Below are positions 24,092-32,387 of a DNA stretch of 64,000 bases, in pieces. Location: assembly GCF_001042655.1 (NCBI RefSeq), contig NZ_AP012332.1, positions 124,001 through 188,000 on the forward strand, read 5' to 3'. The stretch's first letter is position 1. Each line of letters opens with the position of its first letter. Source of the stretch: Gardnerella vaginalis ATCC 14018 = JCM 11026 (GTDB lineage Bacteria > Actinomycetota > Actinomycetes > Actinomycetales > Bifidobacteriaceae). The translations under genes and the position numbers were made by a program. The notes beneath the pieces are model-generated. The model ran no database searches and had not been told where the DNA came from. It saw nothing but the letters and a program-made list of their open reading frames with translations.

Positions 24092-25091
24092 GTGCAGCCG
24101 TAGAATTTCTTATAATAAGTTGCACTGGAGCTGTAAGATGTCTTCGCGCTACAGCTTTACCTTCTATAAGAGATATCGCAATGTTCCCAGCTTGTTCTGC
24201 CATTGTTTTAGGATTTTGGCGGATTGTGGTTAGTCCAGCCTCTTTTGCATAAGTGCCATTGTCGAATCCTATAATCGATAAATCTTCAGGCACGCGAATT
24301 CCTAATTTTTGTAATCTAAACAAGAACGGCATTGCTGTTGAATCCTGGTGGAAGCATATTGCAGTAGGGGGATTTTCTTGTGTAAAAAGCTCAGAAAGAG
24401 TGGCATCTATAGGGTCATCTTTTATGTCTATTGGCAGTACTTTCCCTTGCATTCCATCAATATTGCTGCACACGTTTTCAAAGCTTGTTATTCTTCTTGA
24501 CGAGCTAAAGCGGAAAGATGAACAAAAATGCTCATACACGTATAAAAGACGCTTATGCCCTAATGTTGCTAAGTGTTGAATCGCAAGTTTTATGCCCAGA
24601 GCATCGTCGATTCCGATTGATGCAGAAAGCACTTTAGAAGCTGTGCAGTTTATTCCGACAATTGGTACGTTTATGCGTTGTAATTGTTCAGCCTCATTGC
24701 TGCTTATGTCAAATGACGATACGATTATTGCGTCTGTGTTTGCGCGTAAGGGCAGCTCTTTAAAGAAGTTTTTTCTTTGTTCAACTCCCTCTAAAAGGTG
24801 TATTACAAGGTCGTAGCCATTTTTGTTCAGTACGCTATTTAATCCTTCTATAATTGCTGAGCTAAACCATTCGATTTTACTGCTTCCGATTAGTAGCGTT
24901 ATGCGATATGATTTGCCTGTTTTAAGCTCTCCAGCGGTTCTAGAAACAGTGAAATCCATTTGTTCGGCTGCGCGCATGACTTTGGCGCGTGTAGATGCGG
25001 AGACTTTTTCTGGATGTGCGAATGTTCTGGAGACGGTTGCAATCGACACTCCTGCCAGTGTTGCTACATCGCAAATACTAGTTTTTGACAA
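24075..25091 (-). CDS. LacI-family transcriptional regulator of the GH31/CUT1 cluster
   Basis: 338 residues with a TTG start at 25091, supported by AGAGGT five bases upstream; no in-frame ATG lies nearby. The DNA-binding domain is ICDVATLAGVSIATVSRTF, the hinge is AGELKTGKSYRITLLIGSS, and the sensor domain carries ASIGIDDALGIKLAIQHLATLGHKRLLYV and LSIIGFDNGTYAKEAGLTTIRQNP. It is divergent from the binding-protein gene. Two near-identical 14-base sites in the divergent gap (25172 and 25252) are its probable operators, with a sequence different from the CGTTTGCAA sites of the first LacI locus. The inducer is unknown, presumably an oligosaccharide cleaved by the GH31 enzyme. Confidence 0.92.
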   Translation of the reverse strand: MSKTSICDVATLAGVSIATVSRTFAHPEKVSASTRAKVMRAAEQMDFTVSRTAGELKTGKSYRITLLIGSSKIEWFSSAIIEGLNSVLNKNGYDLVIHLLEGVEQRKNFFKELPLRANTDAIIVSSFDISSNEAEQLQRINVPIVGINCTASKVLSASIGIDDALGIKLAIQHLATLGHKRLLYVYEHFCSSFRFSSSRRITSFENVCSNIDGMQGKVLPIDIKDDPIDATLSELFTQENPPTAICFHQDSTAMPFLFRLQKLGIRVPEDLSIIGFDNGTYAKEAGLTTIRQNPKTMAEQAGNIAISLIEGKAVARRHLTAPVQLIIRNSTAAPKAES

Positions 25092-25171
25092 GTCGCACCT
25101 CTTTTAAGCGTTTTAGCTGCAGAGTTTTTAGCTGCATTTCTTTCAATCACCCTGCTTCTAGTTATCATAAA

Positions 25172-25185
25172 TGAAAAGGTTTACA
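25172..25185. promoter_or_regulatory. Probable operator 1 of the second LacI regulator
   Basis: TGAAAAGGTTTACA. It differs from the site at 25252 only in the two central bases (GG versus CC, each followed by TTTACA), as expected for one operator read with an asymmetric centre. It is close to the LacI start and could autoregulate. Confidence 0.6.
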
Positions 25186-25251
25186 TTTTTAGACACGCCG
25201 CCTAAAAAGTATTTATTCGTGCAAAACTAGCTTAGTATTAAGGATTCAAAA

Positions 25252-25311
25252 TGAAAACCTTTACATTTACATTTTTAATGTTTGACCGAGTCAAACTTAA
25301 AGCAATATTAT
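25252..25311 (+). promoter_or_regulatory. Operator 2, a dyad and the promoter of the second CUT1/GH31 operon
   Basis: TGAAAACCTTTACA (25252-25265) is the second operator. A perfect dyad GTTTGAC/GTCAAAC with a 3-base spacer follows (25280-25296). TTGACC (25282-25287), an 18-base spacer and TATTAT (25306-25311) form a plausible promoter, so the dyad overlaps the -35 box. Confidence 0.6.
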
Positions 25312-25349
25312 AAAATTACCCATCAATTTCACGAGGAAGTGGAGTAACA

Positions 25350-26738
25350 ATGAAGATTAGAAAAATATGCATATCCTGTATAGCAGTTTTGGGCATGATT
25401 TCTACGCTTGCCGCATGTGGGAATAATGGTGCAGCAGGAGTAACAGATACAAAGAAAGACAAAGGCCTAGCTGTTATGGGTCAAGCTTTAAAGTATGACC
25501 CAAATCATTTAGTAAATCAAGGAAAGCCAATCCAGCTTGAGTATTGGAGCTGGGGAGACGCGTCCACTGATCCAATTTACGACATGATTAAGGATTATCA
25601 AAAGATTTATCCAAATGTAAAGTTTAAGACTAAGAACGTTGCTTGGGATGATTACTGGACAAAGCTTCCTCTTGCTCTAAAGGGAACAAAGGGCCCAGCT
25701 TTGTTCAATATTCACAACTCCAAAGATGAGCTTATTCGCCCATACGCTGCCGATTACAAGATTGACAAGGCTGCTATGGAATCGGATTACGCAACGGCTA
25801 GTGCGCATGAAGATGCTAAAGGTAATGTAAAGTACATTGATTCCGTAATCAATACGGGAAACATCTACTACAACAAGAAGCTTTGGAAGGAAGCTGGCTT
25901 AACCGAGGCAGATATTCCTGCTACTTGGGATGAGTTGCGCGAAGTGGCAAAGAAACTCACTAAGTGGAACGGTTCCAAGATGGAACAGGCTGGATTTAAC
26001 GTGAACGGCGATGCTTATGCTGCAATCAATCAAGGATTGAACTATCAGCGTGGTGAACTTGCTTTTGATGAAAGTGGCAAGAAGCCTAATTTTGACAACA
26101 AAGTCACGCGTGAAAACATGAAGTTCTTGAAGAATTTGTACGACAAAGACAAGGTCATTTCTACCGACTTTGGCACGGATTACACGCAAAGCTTTGGAAA
26201 CGGCCAATCTGGAATGGTTTATGCCTGGGGATGGCTCGAAGGTGTGCTAAAAGAAAAGTACCCAAATATTGAATATGGAGTCTTCCCAACTCCAACATTC
26301 ACAAAAGAAAAGCCATTTGCGTACGATCGCTACAATGGAGAATCCACTCCAGGAATTAACGCTCACCAGTCAAAAGATCAGCAAGAGGTTGCTCAAGACT
26401 TTATTAAGTTCATTCTCGCTAACGATGCGTTTATTCGCTCGGCAGTAAAGCATTTGAACTCGTTCCCAGCAAAGAAGTCTTTGCAAAACGATCCTGAGAT
26501 TCTAAAGGCTCCAGTAATGGCTGCGATTCAGCCGCGTGCAGATCGCCTAATCTGGCCAGGGATCACGCCTTCTACCGTGGAAACAAGTAGCAAGGCTGCT
26601 TTCCAGAACGTTATGCAAAATGGTGAGTCTATTGATGATGCAATCAAAGAGGCTCAAGCAACAATGGTTAAAGATATGAAGAATTCTAAGTTTACGTCTG
26701 CAGAAAGTAAGTATGAGTTCTTCAAAGAGCACAAGTAA
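25350..26738 (+). CDS. CUT1 sugar ABC transporter solute-binding lipoprotein
   Basis: 462 residues. The lipoprotein signal MKIRKICISCIAVLGMISTLAAC is followed by a short Gly/Ala/Asn linker. The extracellular domain has IQLEYWSWGDASTDPIYDMIKDYQKIYPNVKF and NTGNIYYNKKLWKEAGL, typical of family-1 solute-binding proteins. The Trp-rich late region (GMVYAWGWLEGVL, IWPGITPSTVE) suits sugar stacking. It differs clearly from the two binding proteins at 3720 and 20815. GAGGAAGTGGAG precedes the ATG. It starts an operon with two permeases and a GH31 glucosidase, so its ligand is probably an alpha-linked gluco- or xylo-oligosaccharide. Confidence 0.92.
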   Translation: MKIRKICISCIAVLGMISTLAACGNNGAAGVTDTKKDKGLAVMGQALKYDPNHLVNQGKPIQLEYWSWGDASTDPIYDMIKDYQKIYPNVKFKTKNVAWDDYWTKLPLALKGTKGPALFNIHNSKDELIRPYAADYKIDKAAMESDYATASAHEDAKGNVKYIDSVINTGNIYYNKKLWKEAGLTEADIPATWDELREVAKKLTKWNGSKMEQAGFNVNGDAYAAINQGLNYQRGELAFDESGKKPNFDNKVTRENMKFLKNLYDKDKVISTDFGTDYTQSFGNGQSGMVYAWGWLEGVLKEKYPNIEYGVFPTPTFTKEKPFAYDRYNGESTPGINAHQSKDQQEVAQDFIKFILANDAFIRSAVKHLNSFPAKKSLQNDPEILKAPVMAAIQPRADRLIWPGITPSTVETSSKAAFQNVMQNGESIDDAIKEAQATMVKDMKNSKFTSAESKYEFFKEHK

Positions 26739-26808
26739 AAACAAAGCAGACTAGTTAACTAGTTGTAAATCGTAATCACTGTGCTCAGTAGGTAAGGCAA
26801 GGAAAATC

Positions 26809-27744
26809 ATGAAACAAGTAAATCAGGATTCTCATTTGAGCAAAATGAGAAAACATAATGGTGGTATGTCAAAAATAAGCACTGCTCTTTCTCGAACCTT
26901 CTCCTTTCGGAATATAGCAGTAGTGTTTCTGATTGTTTATTTTGTGATTTTTCTTGCCTATCCAATATATAAGGCTTTTGCAGGCAGCTTCCATGAATGG
27001 AATCCGCTTGTTGGAACATACAATTGGGTTGGGCTGGATAATTTTAAGCAGATTTTAGTAGATAAGTTATTCTGGAAGTCCATTGCAAACACCGCAATCT
27101 TTACGTTTGTATCTGTTGTATTCCGCGTTATTCTTGGCATTGGTTTTGCAATGTTGTTAAGCTCCAAGCTTGTTAAGTGCAAAGATACTCTGCGAGGTCT
27201 TTTCTACATGCCAACAATTACGCCGTTGGTGGCAGTGAGCTTTGTGTGGATGTGGATGTTTGACCCGCAGTTTGGCATGATCGATAGGGTTACAGGATTA
27301 AACATAAATTGGTTGCACAGTTCGACTTGGGCTATGCCAGCAATCATAATAATGACAATTTGGAAAGACTTTGGCTACGCAACGGTATTGTATTTGGCTA
27401 GATTAATGAATCTGCCAAAAGATGTTTACGAAGCGGCAGAAATCGACGGCGCTAATAGTGTTCAGAAATTCTTTAGAATAACAGTTCCGTTGCTAAAACC
27501 AACAACACTTTTTATAGTAATCACATCTATGATTGGTTATATTCAAGCGTATGTTCAGATTCTTGTTATGACCAATGGAGGCCCAGGAACATCAACGTAC
27601 ACAATCAGCTACCTAATTTTTGATCAAGCGTTCCAAAAGTATAACTTTGGAATTGCATCTGCAATGAGCGTCATTCTGTTTATAATCACTGGAATCCTAA
27701 CATTCATAATGTTTAAAGCGTCTAAGGATAGTGAGTTAGTATGA
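26809..27744 (+). CDS. CUT1 sugar ABC transporter permease (first of the pair)
   Basis: 311 residues. A ~35-residue hydrophilic N-terminus is followed by six membrane helices. The EAA loop is EAAEIDGANSVQKFFRITVPLLKP, and TNGGPGTSTYTISYLIFDQAF is the conserved segment of MalF-class permeases. It overlaps the next permease by four bases (ATGA) and follows the binding-protein gene by 70 bases. It forms half the channel for the importer in the GH31 cluster. Confidence 0.92.
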   Translation: MKQVNQDSHLSKMRKHNGGMSKISTALSRTFSFRNIAVVFLIVYFVIFLAYPIYKAFAGSFHEWNPLVGTYNWVGLDNFKQILVDKLFWKSIANTAIFTFVSVVFRVILGIGFAMLLSSKLVKCKDTLRGLFYMPTITPLVAVSFVWMWMFDPQFGMIDRVTGLNINWLHSSTWAMPAIIIMTIWKDFGYATVLYLARLMNLPKDVYEAAEIDGANSVQKFFRITVPLLKPTTLFIVITSMIGYIQAYVQILVMTNGGPGTSTYTISYLIFDQAFQKYNFGIASAMSVILFIITGILTFIMFKASKDSELV

Positions 27745-28574
27745 AAAAACAAAATCTTAAAAAGAGCATTATTGGATGGTTTCTAACAATATTCCTATTC
27801 TTATTGTCTTTCTTAACAATCGTGCCATTTATTTGGATGTTTGTATCTTCCTTTGCTCCAAACAGCGACATTGTGCGCATAGATGGTGGGCTGTTCCCAA
27901 AGCCAAGCACATTTGGGAATTACGTTGGGATTCAAGAGAAATTCGACTTTTTGAGGCTATTCTTTAACTCATTGTTTATATCGGTAGTTAAAACGGTAAT
28001 AGCCATTTACACGAGTGCCGTTCTTGGATATGTGTTTGCAAAAATGAGGTTCCGTGGCAGAAATCTGCTTTTTGGAATAGTAATAAGCACGATGATGGTA
28101 CCGTGGGCAGTAACAATTATTCCTCAATACGACATGATGACTAGCTTTGGTTGGCAAGACACGTATCGCGCGCTTATAGTTCCAGGCTTAATAAGCGCAT
28201 TTGGAATCTTCTTATTCCGACAATCAATAAGCGGAATATCCGACGAATTGATTGAAGCAGCAAAACTAGATGGAGCTTCGGATTCTAGAATATTCCACAG
28301 AATAATTCTGCCAATGAGCCACAATACTATTGCTGCGCTCGCGATATTTACGTTCTTGTGGAATTGGGAAGACTATTTGTGGCCATTCCTTATGATTACA
28401 GACGAGAAAAAGCAGCTTCTTGCAGTTGGATTGAAGACGTTTAGCGGAAGATTTGGAACTGACTACGGCGGTTTGTTTGCTGCGGCATCGCTTGCTATTA
28501 TTCCTGTAGTAGTAGTGTACTTGGTGTTCCAGAAGCAGTTTATTGCTGGAATTTCAACCGGCAGCGGTAAGTAG
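27741..28574 (+). CDS. CUT1 sugar ABC transporter permease (second of the pair)
   Basis: 277 residues with six membrane helices. Features include FIWMFVSSFAPNSDIVRIDGGLFPKPSTFGNY after the first helix, the EAA loop EAAKLDGASDSRIFHRIILPM, and the C-terminal tail FQKQFIAGISTGSGK of the MalG class. The start overlaps the upstream permease. The GH31 gene begins 15 bases after the stop, so importer and hydrolase are one transcription unit. Confidence 0.92.
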   Translation: MKKQNLKKSIIGWFLTIFLFLLSFLTIVPFIWMFVSSFAPNSDIVRIDGGLFPKPSTFGNYVGIQEKFDFLRLFFNSLFISVVKTVIAIYTSAVLGYVFAKMRFRGRNLLFGIVISTMMVPWAVTIIPQYDMMTSFGWQDTYRALIVPGLISAFGIFLFRQSISGISDELIEAAKLDGASDSRIFHRIILPMSHNTIAALAIFTFLWNWEDYLWPFLMITDEKKQLLAVGLKTFSGRFGTDYGGLFAAASLAIIPVVVVYLVFQKQFIAGISTGSGK

Positions 28575-28589
28575 AAAAGGGCGGGTCGA

Positions 28590-31373
28590 ATGACTTTACA
28601 AGATGCGCGTGAAGCGCGTGGAACACAGGATGTGCAAGACACACACATTTTTTACGATTACGCTAAAAATCCGATGTCTAAAGCCAAAGAGTCGCAGGTT
28701 ATAAGCGGCAAAAATTGGCGAATCACGTTAATCACGGATTCGCTTGTGCGCCTTGAGTGGAGTGAAAACGGCGGATTTGTAGACGCGCCTACGCAAACAG
28801 TTGTAAGACGAAACTTCGAGGCTGGCACGCAGTTTGCCGCGGAAAAGTCGCAAGCAACCGAAGATGAGGCATCGCGCGCTTTTAATCCAAAATATAGTGT
28901 AAAAAACTTGGAAAATGACTGGATAGAAGTCGAAACCGAAAAACTACTGATCACGTACAACCAGCAGCCGTTTAGCAAAGAGGGCTTGAGCATTGTTGTG
29001 CGCGGAGTGCCAGGCTCGCAATTCAACACGTGGCATTACGGCGACGAGTGCCACGGCAATTTGCTCGGCACAGCGCGAACAGTGGACGAGGCGGATGGAG
29101 CCGTTAAGCTTGGAACGGGCGTAATATCTCGCGACGGGTGGGCTGTGTTAGACGATTCGCGCTCGGCACAAATCGCGTATGCGGCTGCTGTTGATGGAAA
29201 AGAAAACCCATACGGGGCATGGGTGGAGCCGCGTGAAAAGGCGGATGGCAGTGTGTCTGGGGAAAACTCTGGCGAAAACTCTAAAGACCTATACTTCTTT
29301 GGCTACGGTCACAACTATATAGGCGCAATTCGCGACTTTTACAAGCTTACGGGCGCGCAGCCGCTTCTTCCGCGATTTGCGCTAAGCAACTGGTGGAGCA
29401 GATACTACAGGTACAGCCAAGACGAATATTTGCAGCTGATGAGCCGATTTAAGCGCGAAGGAATACCGTTCTCCACGGCAGTAATCGACATGGATTGGCA
29501 CGTGACGGATGTGGACCCAAAGTATGGTTCGGGATGGACTGGCTACACGTGGAACCGCGATTTATTCCCAGATCATCGCGCGTTTTTGCGCAGACTTGCC
29601 AGCGAAGGGCTTTCTGCAACGCTTAATTTGCACCCGAGAGACGGCGTGCGCGCGTTTGAAGAAGACTATGCGCAAGTTGCGCGCGATATGGGAATTGACC
29701 CTGCAAGCGGCAAGGCAGTTGAGTTTGACCTTACAAATCCGCGCTTTTTGCGAGCATACCTAAACATGCATCGGCGCATGGAGAACGAGGGCGTTGGGTT
29801 CTGGTGGATTGACTGGCAGCAGGGCGGAGTTACAAAGCAGGCTGGCTTGGATCCGCTTTGGATGCTTAACCACGTGCACTACCAGGATTCGGGGCGCGGA
29901 GGCGCGTGGCCGATAACGTTCTCGCGCTACGCGGGGCCTGGCTCGCACCGCTACCCAGTGGGATTCTCGGGAGATAGCGTAACAACGTGGGATTCGCTGG
30001 CTTTCCAAACTTACTTTACTTCTACGGCGTCTAACATTGGCTACGGCTGGTGGAGCCACGATATTGGCGGACACATGCTTGGCTTGCGATGCGATGAGCT
30101 GGAGGCGCGCTGGTATGCGTTTGGCGCGTTTAGCCCGATTAATCGCCTTCACTCCAGCTGCTCGCCGTTTGCAGGCAAGGAGCCGTGGAACTTCCCTCGT
30201 GAAACTCGTGACGCGATGGTTAAAATGCTGCGACTTCGCGCGCAAATGCTGCCTTATTTATATACGATGAACTATCGCGCGGCGGTTTGCGGAAGGCCGA
30301 TTGTAGAGCCAATGTATTGGCAATCGCCAGAAACACCTGCAGCGTACGAGATGCCGAATGAGTACCGTTTTGGCAGCCAGCTTGTGGTTGCGCCAATCGT
30401 TAGCAAGGGGCGCGCGCAAGTTGAGCGCGGGTGCACTGCCGTTTGGCTTCCAGAAGGCGATTGGTACGATTTCTTTGACGGAAGGCGCTACGTTTCGCGC
30501 GGCGGTGCTGGGCGCAGATTTGAGGTTTGGCGAGGAATCGACCGCGTGCCGGCGTTTGCGCGCGCTGGTGCCATTATTCCAATGCAAGTTTTGCCAAGTG
30601 AGGCGTCTTGTGCAAGTAGCGAGCAGGCGGCGGCTGCGGTTAATAGCATTGAAAATCCGCGATCTTTGCGCGTTCTCGCATTCCCGGGGGATTGCGGCGA
30701 GTTTGTGATGCGCGAAGATAACGGACGATTTGAAGACGCGTGCGCTGGGAAAACTGCCGATACGCGCATGGAGCTTATTTGGCGAGATGGGAATGGATCC
30801 ACACAGTTTGTGATTGATGCAGCAAAAGGATGCGCTAGTGCTGTTTCTTCGCTGCCTTCCAAGCGCGATTGGAGCGTGGTATTTAGAGGTGTTGCTTGCC
30901 CAGACTTTTCGCGCATTCGCGTTTTTGTTGGGGAAAATCAGCTTGAATCTAAGGCTGTAGAAGTTTCATATGAAGGCGAAGAGGGCGACTTAAGTCTTAT
31001 TGTTTCTGTGCGCAACGTGCCTGTTTGCGATTGCGTGCGAGTGATTGTGGATAGCGGACTGTGCATTGCGCAAGATCCTAAGATTGGCGATTGCTACAGG
31101 CTGCTTTTACAAGCGCAAATGCCGTACCGCGGCAAGGAGATTGCTTTTGACGCGATTCGCCAGGCTGGTGGTAGCGCGAGTGCTATAAGTGAGCTTTGCG
31201 CGCTTGAGTACACTAGCGAGAGCGAGTTTGAGCGACATCAGCAAAGCGTTGACTTGACTAATGCGCATGCTCCGCAGCACCCAGAGGTTGCTAAGTGGGC
31301 GCAATGGAAGTGCACGCTGCCTGATTCGGTTAAGCGCGCGCTTGAGGAGATTTTACTTCGGAGCGCGCTGTAA
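28590..31373 (+). CDS. GH31 alpha-glucosidase / alpha-xylosidase family enzyme
   Basis: 927 residues without a signal peptide, so cytoplasmic. Residues ~30-250 form the N-terminal beta-sandwich, and the barrel begins near PRFALSNWWSRYYRYSQDEY. PFSTAVIDMDWHVTDVDPKYG supplies the substrate-binding Asp pair. FWWIDWQQGG carries the nucleophile Asp408 and GFSGDSVTTWDS the acid/base Asp462. WWSHDIGGHMLG and HSSCSPFAGKEPWNF complete the GH31 pocket. From ~640 come the proximal and distal beta-domains. The C-terminal ~200 residues are poorly conserved. It hydrolyses non-reducing alpha-glucosides (or alpha-xylosides) imported by the preceding transporter. AAAGGGCGG precedes the ATG. Exact specificity is not deducible. 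A transposon-like repeat starts about 44 bases after the stop. Confidence 0.9.
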   Translation: MTLQDAREARGTQDVQDTHIFYDYAKNPMSKAKESQVISGKNWRITLITDSLVRLEWSENGGFVDAPTQTVVRRNFEAGTQFAAEKSQATEDEASRAFNPKYSVKNLENDWIEVETEKLLITYNQQPFSKEGLSIVVRGVPGSQFNTWHYGDECHGNLLGTARTVDEADGAVKLGTGVISRDGWAVLDDSRSAQIAYAAAVDGKENPYGAWVEPREKADGSVSGENSGENSKDLYFFGYGHNYIGAIRDFYKLTGAQPLLPRFALSNWWSRYYRYSQDEYLQLMSRFKREGIPFSTAVIDMDWHVTDVDPKYGSGWTGYTWNRDLFPDHRAFLRRLASEGLSATLNLHPRDGVRAFEEDYAQVARDMGIDPASGKAVEFDLTNPRFLRAYLNMHRRMENEGVGFWWIDWQQGGVTKQAGLDPLWMLNHVHYQDSGRGGAWPITFSRYAGPGSHRYPVGFSGDSVTTWDSLAFQTYFTSTASNIGYGWWSHDIGGHMLGLRCDELEARWYAFGAFSPINRLHSSCSPFAGKEPWNFPRETRDAMVKMLRLRAQMLPYLYTMNYRAAVCGRPIVEPMYWQSPETPAAYEMPNEYRFGSQLVVAPIVSKGRAQVERGCTAVWLPEGDWYDFFDGRRYVSRGGAGRRFEVWRGIDRVPAFARAGAIIPMQVLPSEASCASSEQAAAAVNSIENPRSLRVLAFPGDCGEFVMREDNGRFEDACAGKTADTRMELIWRDGNGSTQFVIDAAKGCASAVSSLPSKRDWSVVFRGVACPDFSRIRVFVGENQLESKAVEVSYEGEEGDLSLIVSVRNVPVCDCVRVIVDSGLCIAQDPKIGDCYRLLLQAQMPYRGKEIAFDAIRQAGGSASAISELCALEYTSESEFERHQQSVDLTNAHAPQHPEVAKWAQWKCTLPDSVKRALEEILLRSAL

Positions 31374-31416
31374 TGCACTGTAATGCGCGAACGATATTTC
31401 CTATTTGGTGTTGTAG

Positions 31417-31721
31417 GAGGGCTGGCTAATTCTACGCTCGCGCGTTACAGCGCGCTCGCGCCTTCGCTTGCGTTGAAAGCACACTGTGCTTTCAACTTTG
31501 AGCAAGCTCAGCGAATCGAAGTGACTTCTCGCGCATTATGCAGCTCGAAGTCGTCGATTCGCACAACGCTTCGCCTCTTACGTGTTGGTTGTTGTTGCGG
31601 TTGTTCCGTTTTGGCTTTGATTTTGTTTTTGGGTTGAAGTTTGTTTGTAGCGGTGGCTCATTGGATTATTTGGTATCGGCTGCCGCTCTTATATTGTTCG
31701 ACCAAGAATCACCCAGCCCTC
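31417..31721. repeat. MITE-like element with an internal hairpin unit (copy A)
   Basis: Left end GAGGGCTGG (31417) and right end CACCCAGCCCTC (to 31721) are inverted copies of each other. After the left end come a GC-rich stem (CGCTCGCGCG with CGCGCTCGCG), nested hairpin 2 (outer GCTTGC 31466-31471/GCAAGC 31502-31507, inner GTTGAAAGCAC/GTGCTTTCAAC) and hairpin 3 (CGAATCGA with TCGATTCG, GACTTC with GAAGTC). From 31563 to 31726 it carries a block nearly identical to 53530-53694. There is no transposase and no conserved reading frame. Confidence 0.8.
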
Positions 31722-31773
31722 TTACACGTCTGAGCTTTTGTGTGGCTTTCATCGCCGCATTTGGTGTAATCAT

Positions 31774-31887
31774 GTAGTGCGTTTGTACCGAATTTCAGCG
31801 TTTTTTAATACAAACACACTACACAAACACGCAAAACTGTAGTGTGTTTGTACTGAATTTCGGCGTTTTTTGATACAAACGCACTAC
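31774..31887. repeat. Two tandem ~49-bp hairpins
   Basis: GTAGTGCGTTTGTA (31774-31787) pairs with TACAAACACACTAC (31809-31822). GTAGTGTGTTTGTA (31839-31852) pairs with TACAAACGCACTAC (31874-31887). Loops are closely related (CGAATTTCAGCGTTTTTT versus TGAATTTCGGCGTTTTTT) and the period is 65 bases. Single substitutions in the arms keep G-U or Watson-Crick pairing. Confidence 0.8.
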
Positions 31888-32047
31888 AAGAAATGCACAA
31901 AATATTGAACAAAAGTCAACATAAACAACAAAGCACGGAAAACAACTCCGCTTTTTGTTGTTGATTTTGCCGTTTTGAACAACATTTTCGGGAAAAAGTT
32001 GATGCTTGCGGCGAACGAAAACCCGCTGTATAGGGTCTAAAAATGTG

Positions 32048-32066
32048 ATTTGTATCATATACAAAT
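32048..32066. promoter_or_regulatory. 19-bp dyad upstream of the giant surface-protein gene
   Basis: ATTTGTAT and ATACAAAT separated by CAT form a perfect dyad of operator size. It lies about 320 bases upstream of the surface-protein start, in AT-rich DNA without a gene. No regulator is identified. Confidence 0.4.
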
Positions 32067-32162
32067 GTTTAGATGAGTGAGCTAAAAATGGCGGTTGACT
32101 TGCCAGAACTGCAAGAATTTTTGAAAAAATTATTTCGCAAAAACCCTTGAAATAAAAGGCTT

Positions 32163-32173
32163 GGGGGGGGGGG
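32163..32173 (+). repeat. Homopolymeric tract of 11 G, possible phase-variation site
   Basis: Eleven consecutive G are followed by TATGTAT and CCCCC, so the tract can also fold as a G/C stem. It lies about 215 bases upstream of the surface-protein ATG and about 60 bases upstream of a TATAAT at 32234-32239. No gene runs through it, so length change would act on transcription or leader structure, not on a reading frame. Confidence 0.7.
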
Positions 32174-32387
32174 TATGTATCCCCCAAAGCTATAAACATT
32201 TGTTAGTTATCTTCAAAATTTTTTCTAAAATGTTATAATGACTTCTCAAAGGATGGTTACATCATTATAGATGTACGCTATAAGACTTTGTAAAACTATT
32301 GTTAAAAACTATAGGGCTTTGAGATTCACGGTCGGTGCGCAAAGCAATATCAAGTAAATTTAATTAATCTCACGGAAAGAGGAGAAC

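Noticed and set aside
31538-31777. 79-codon open frame in the 31.4-kb element
   Set aside because: It lies in the duplicated non-coding block; the corresponding frame is not kept at 53530.
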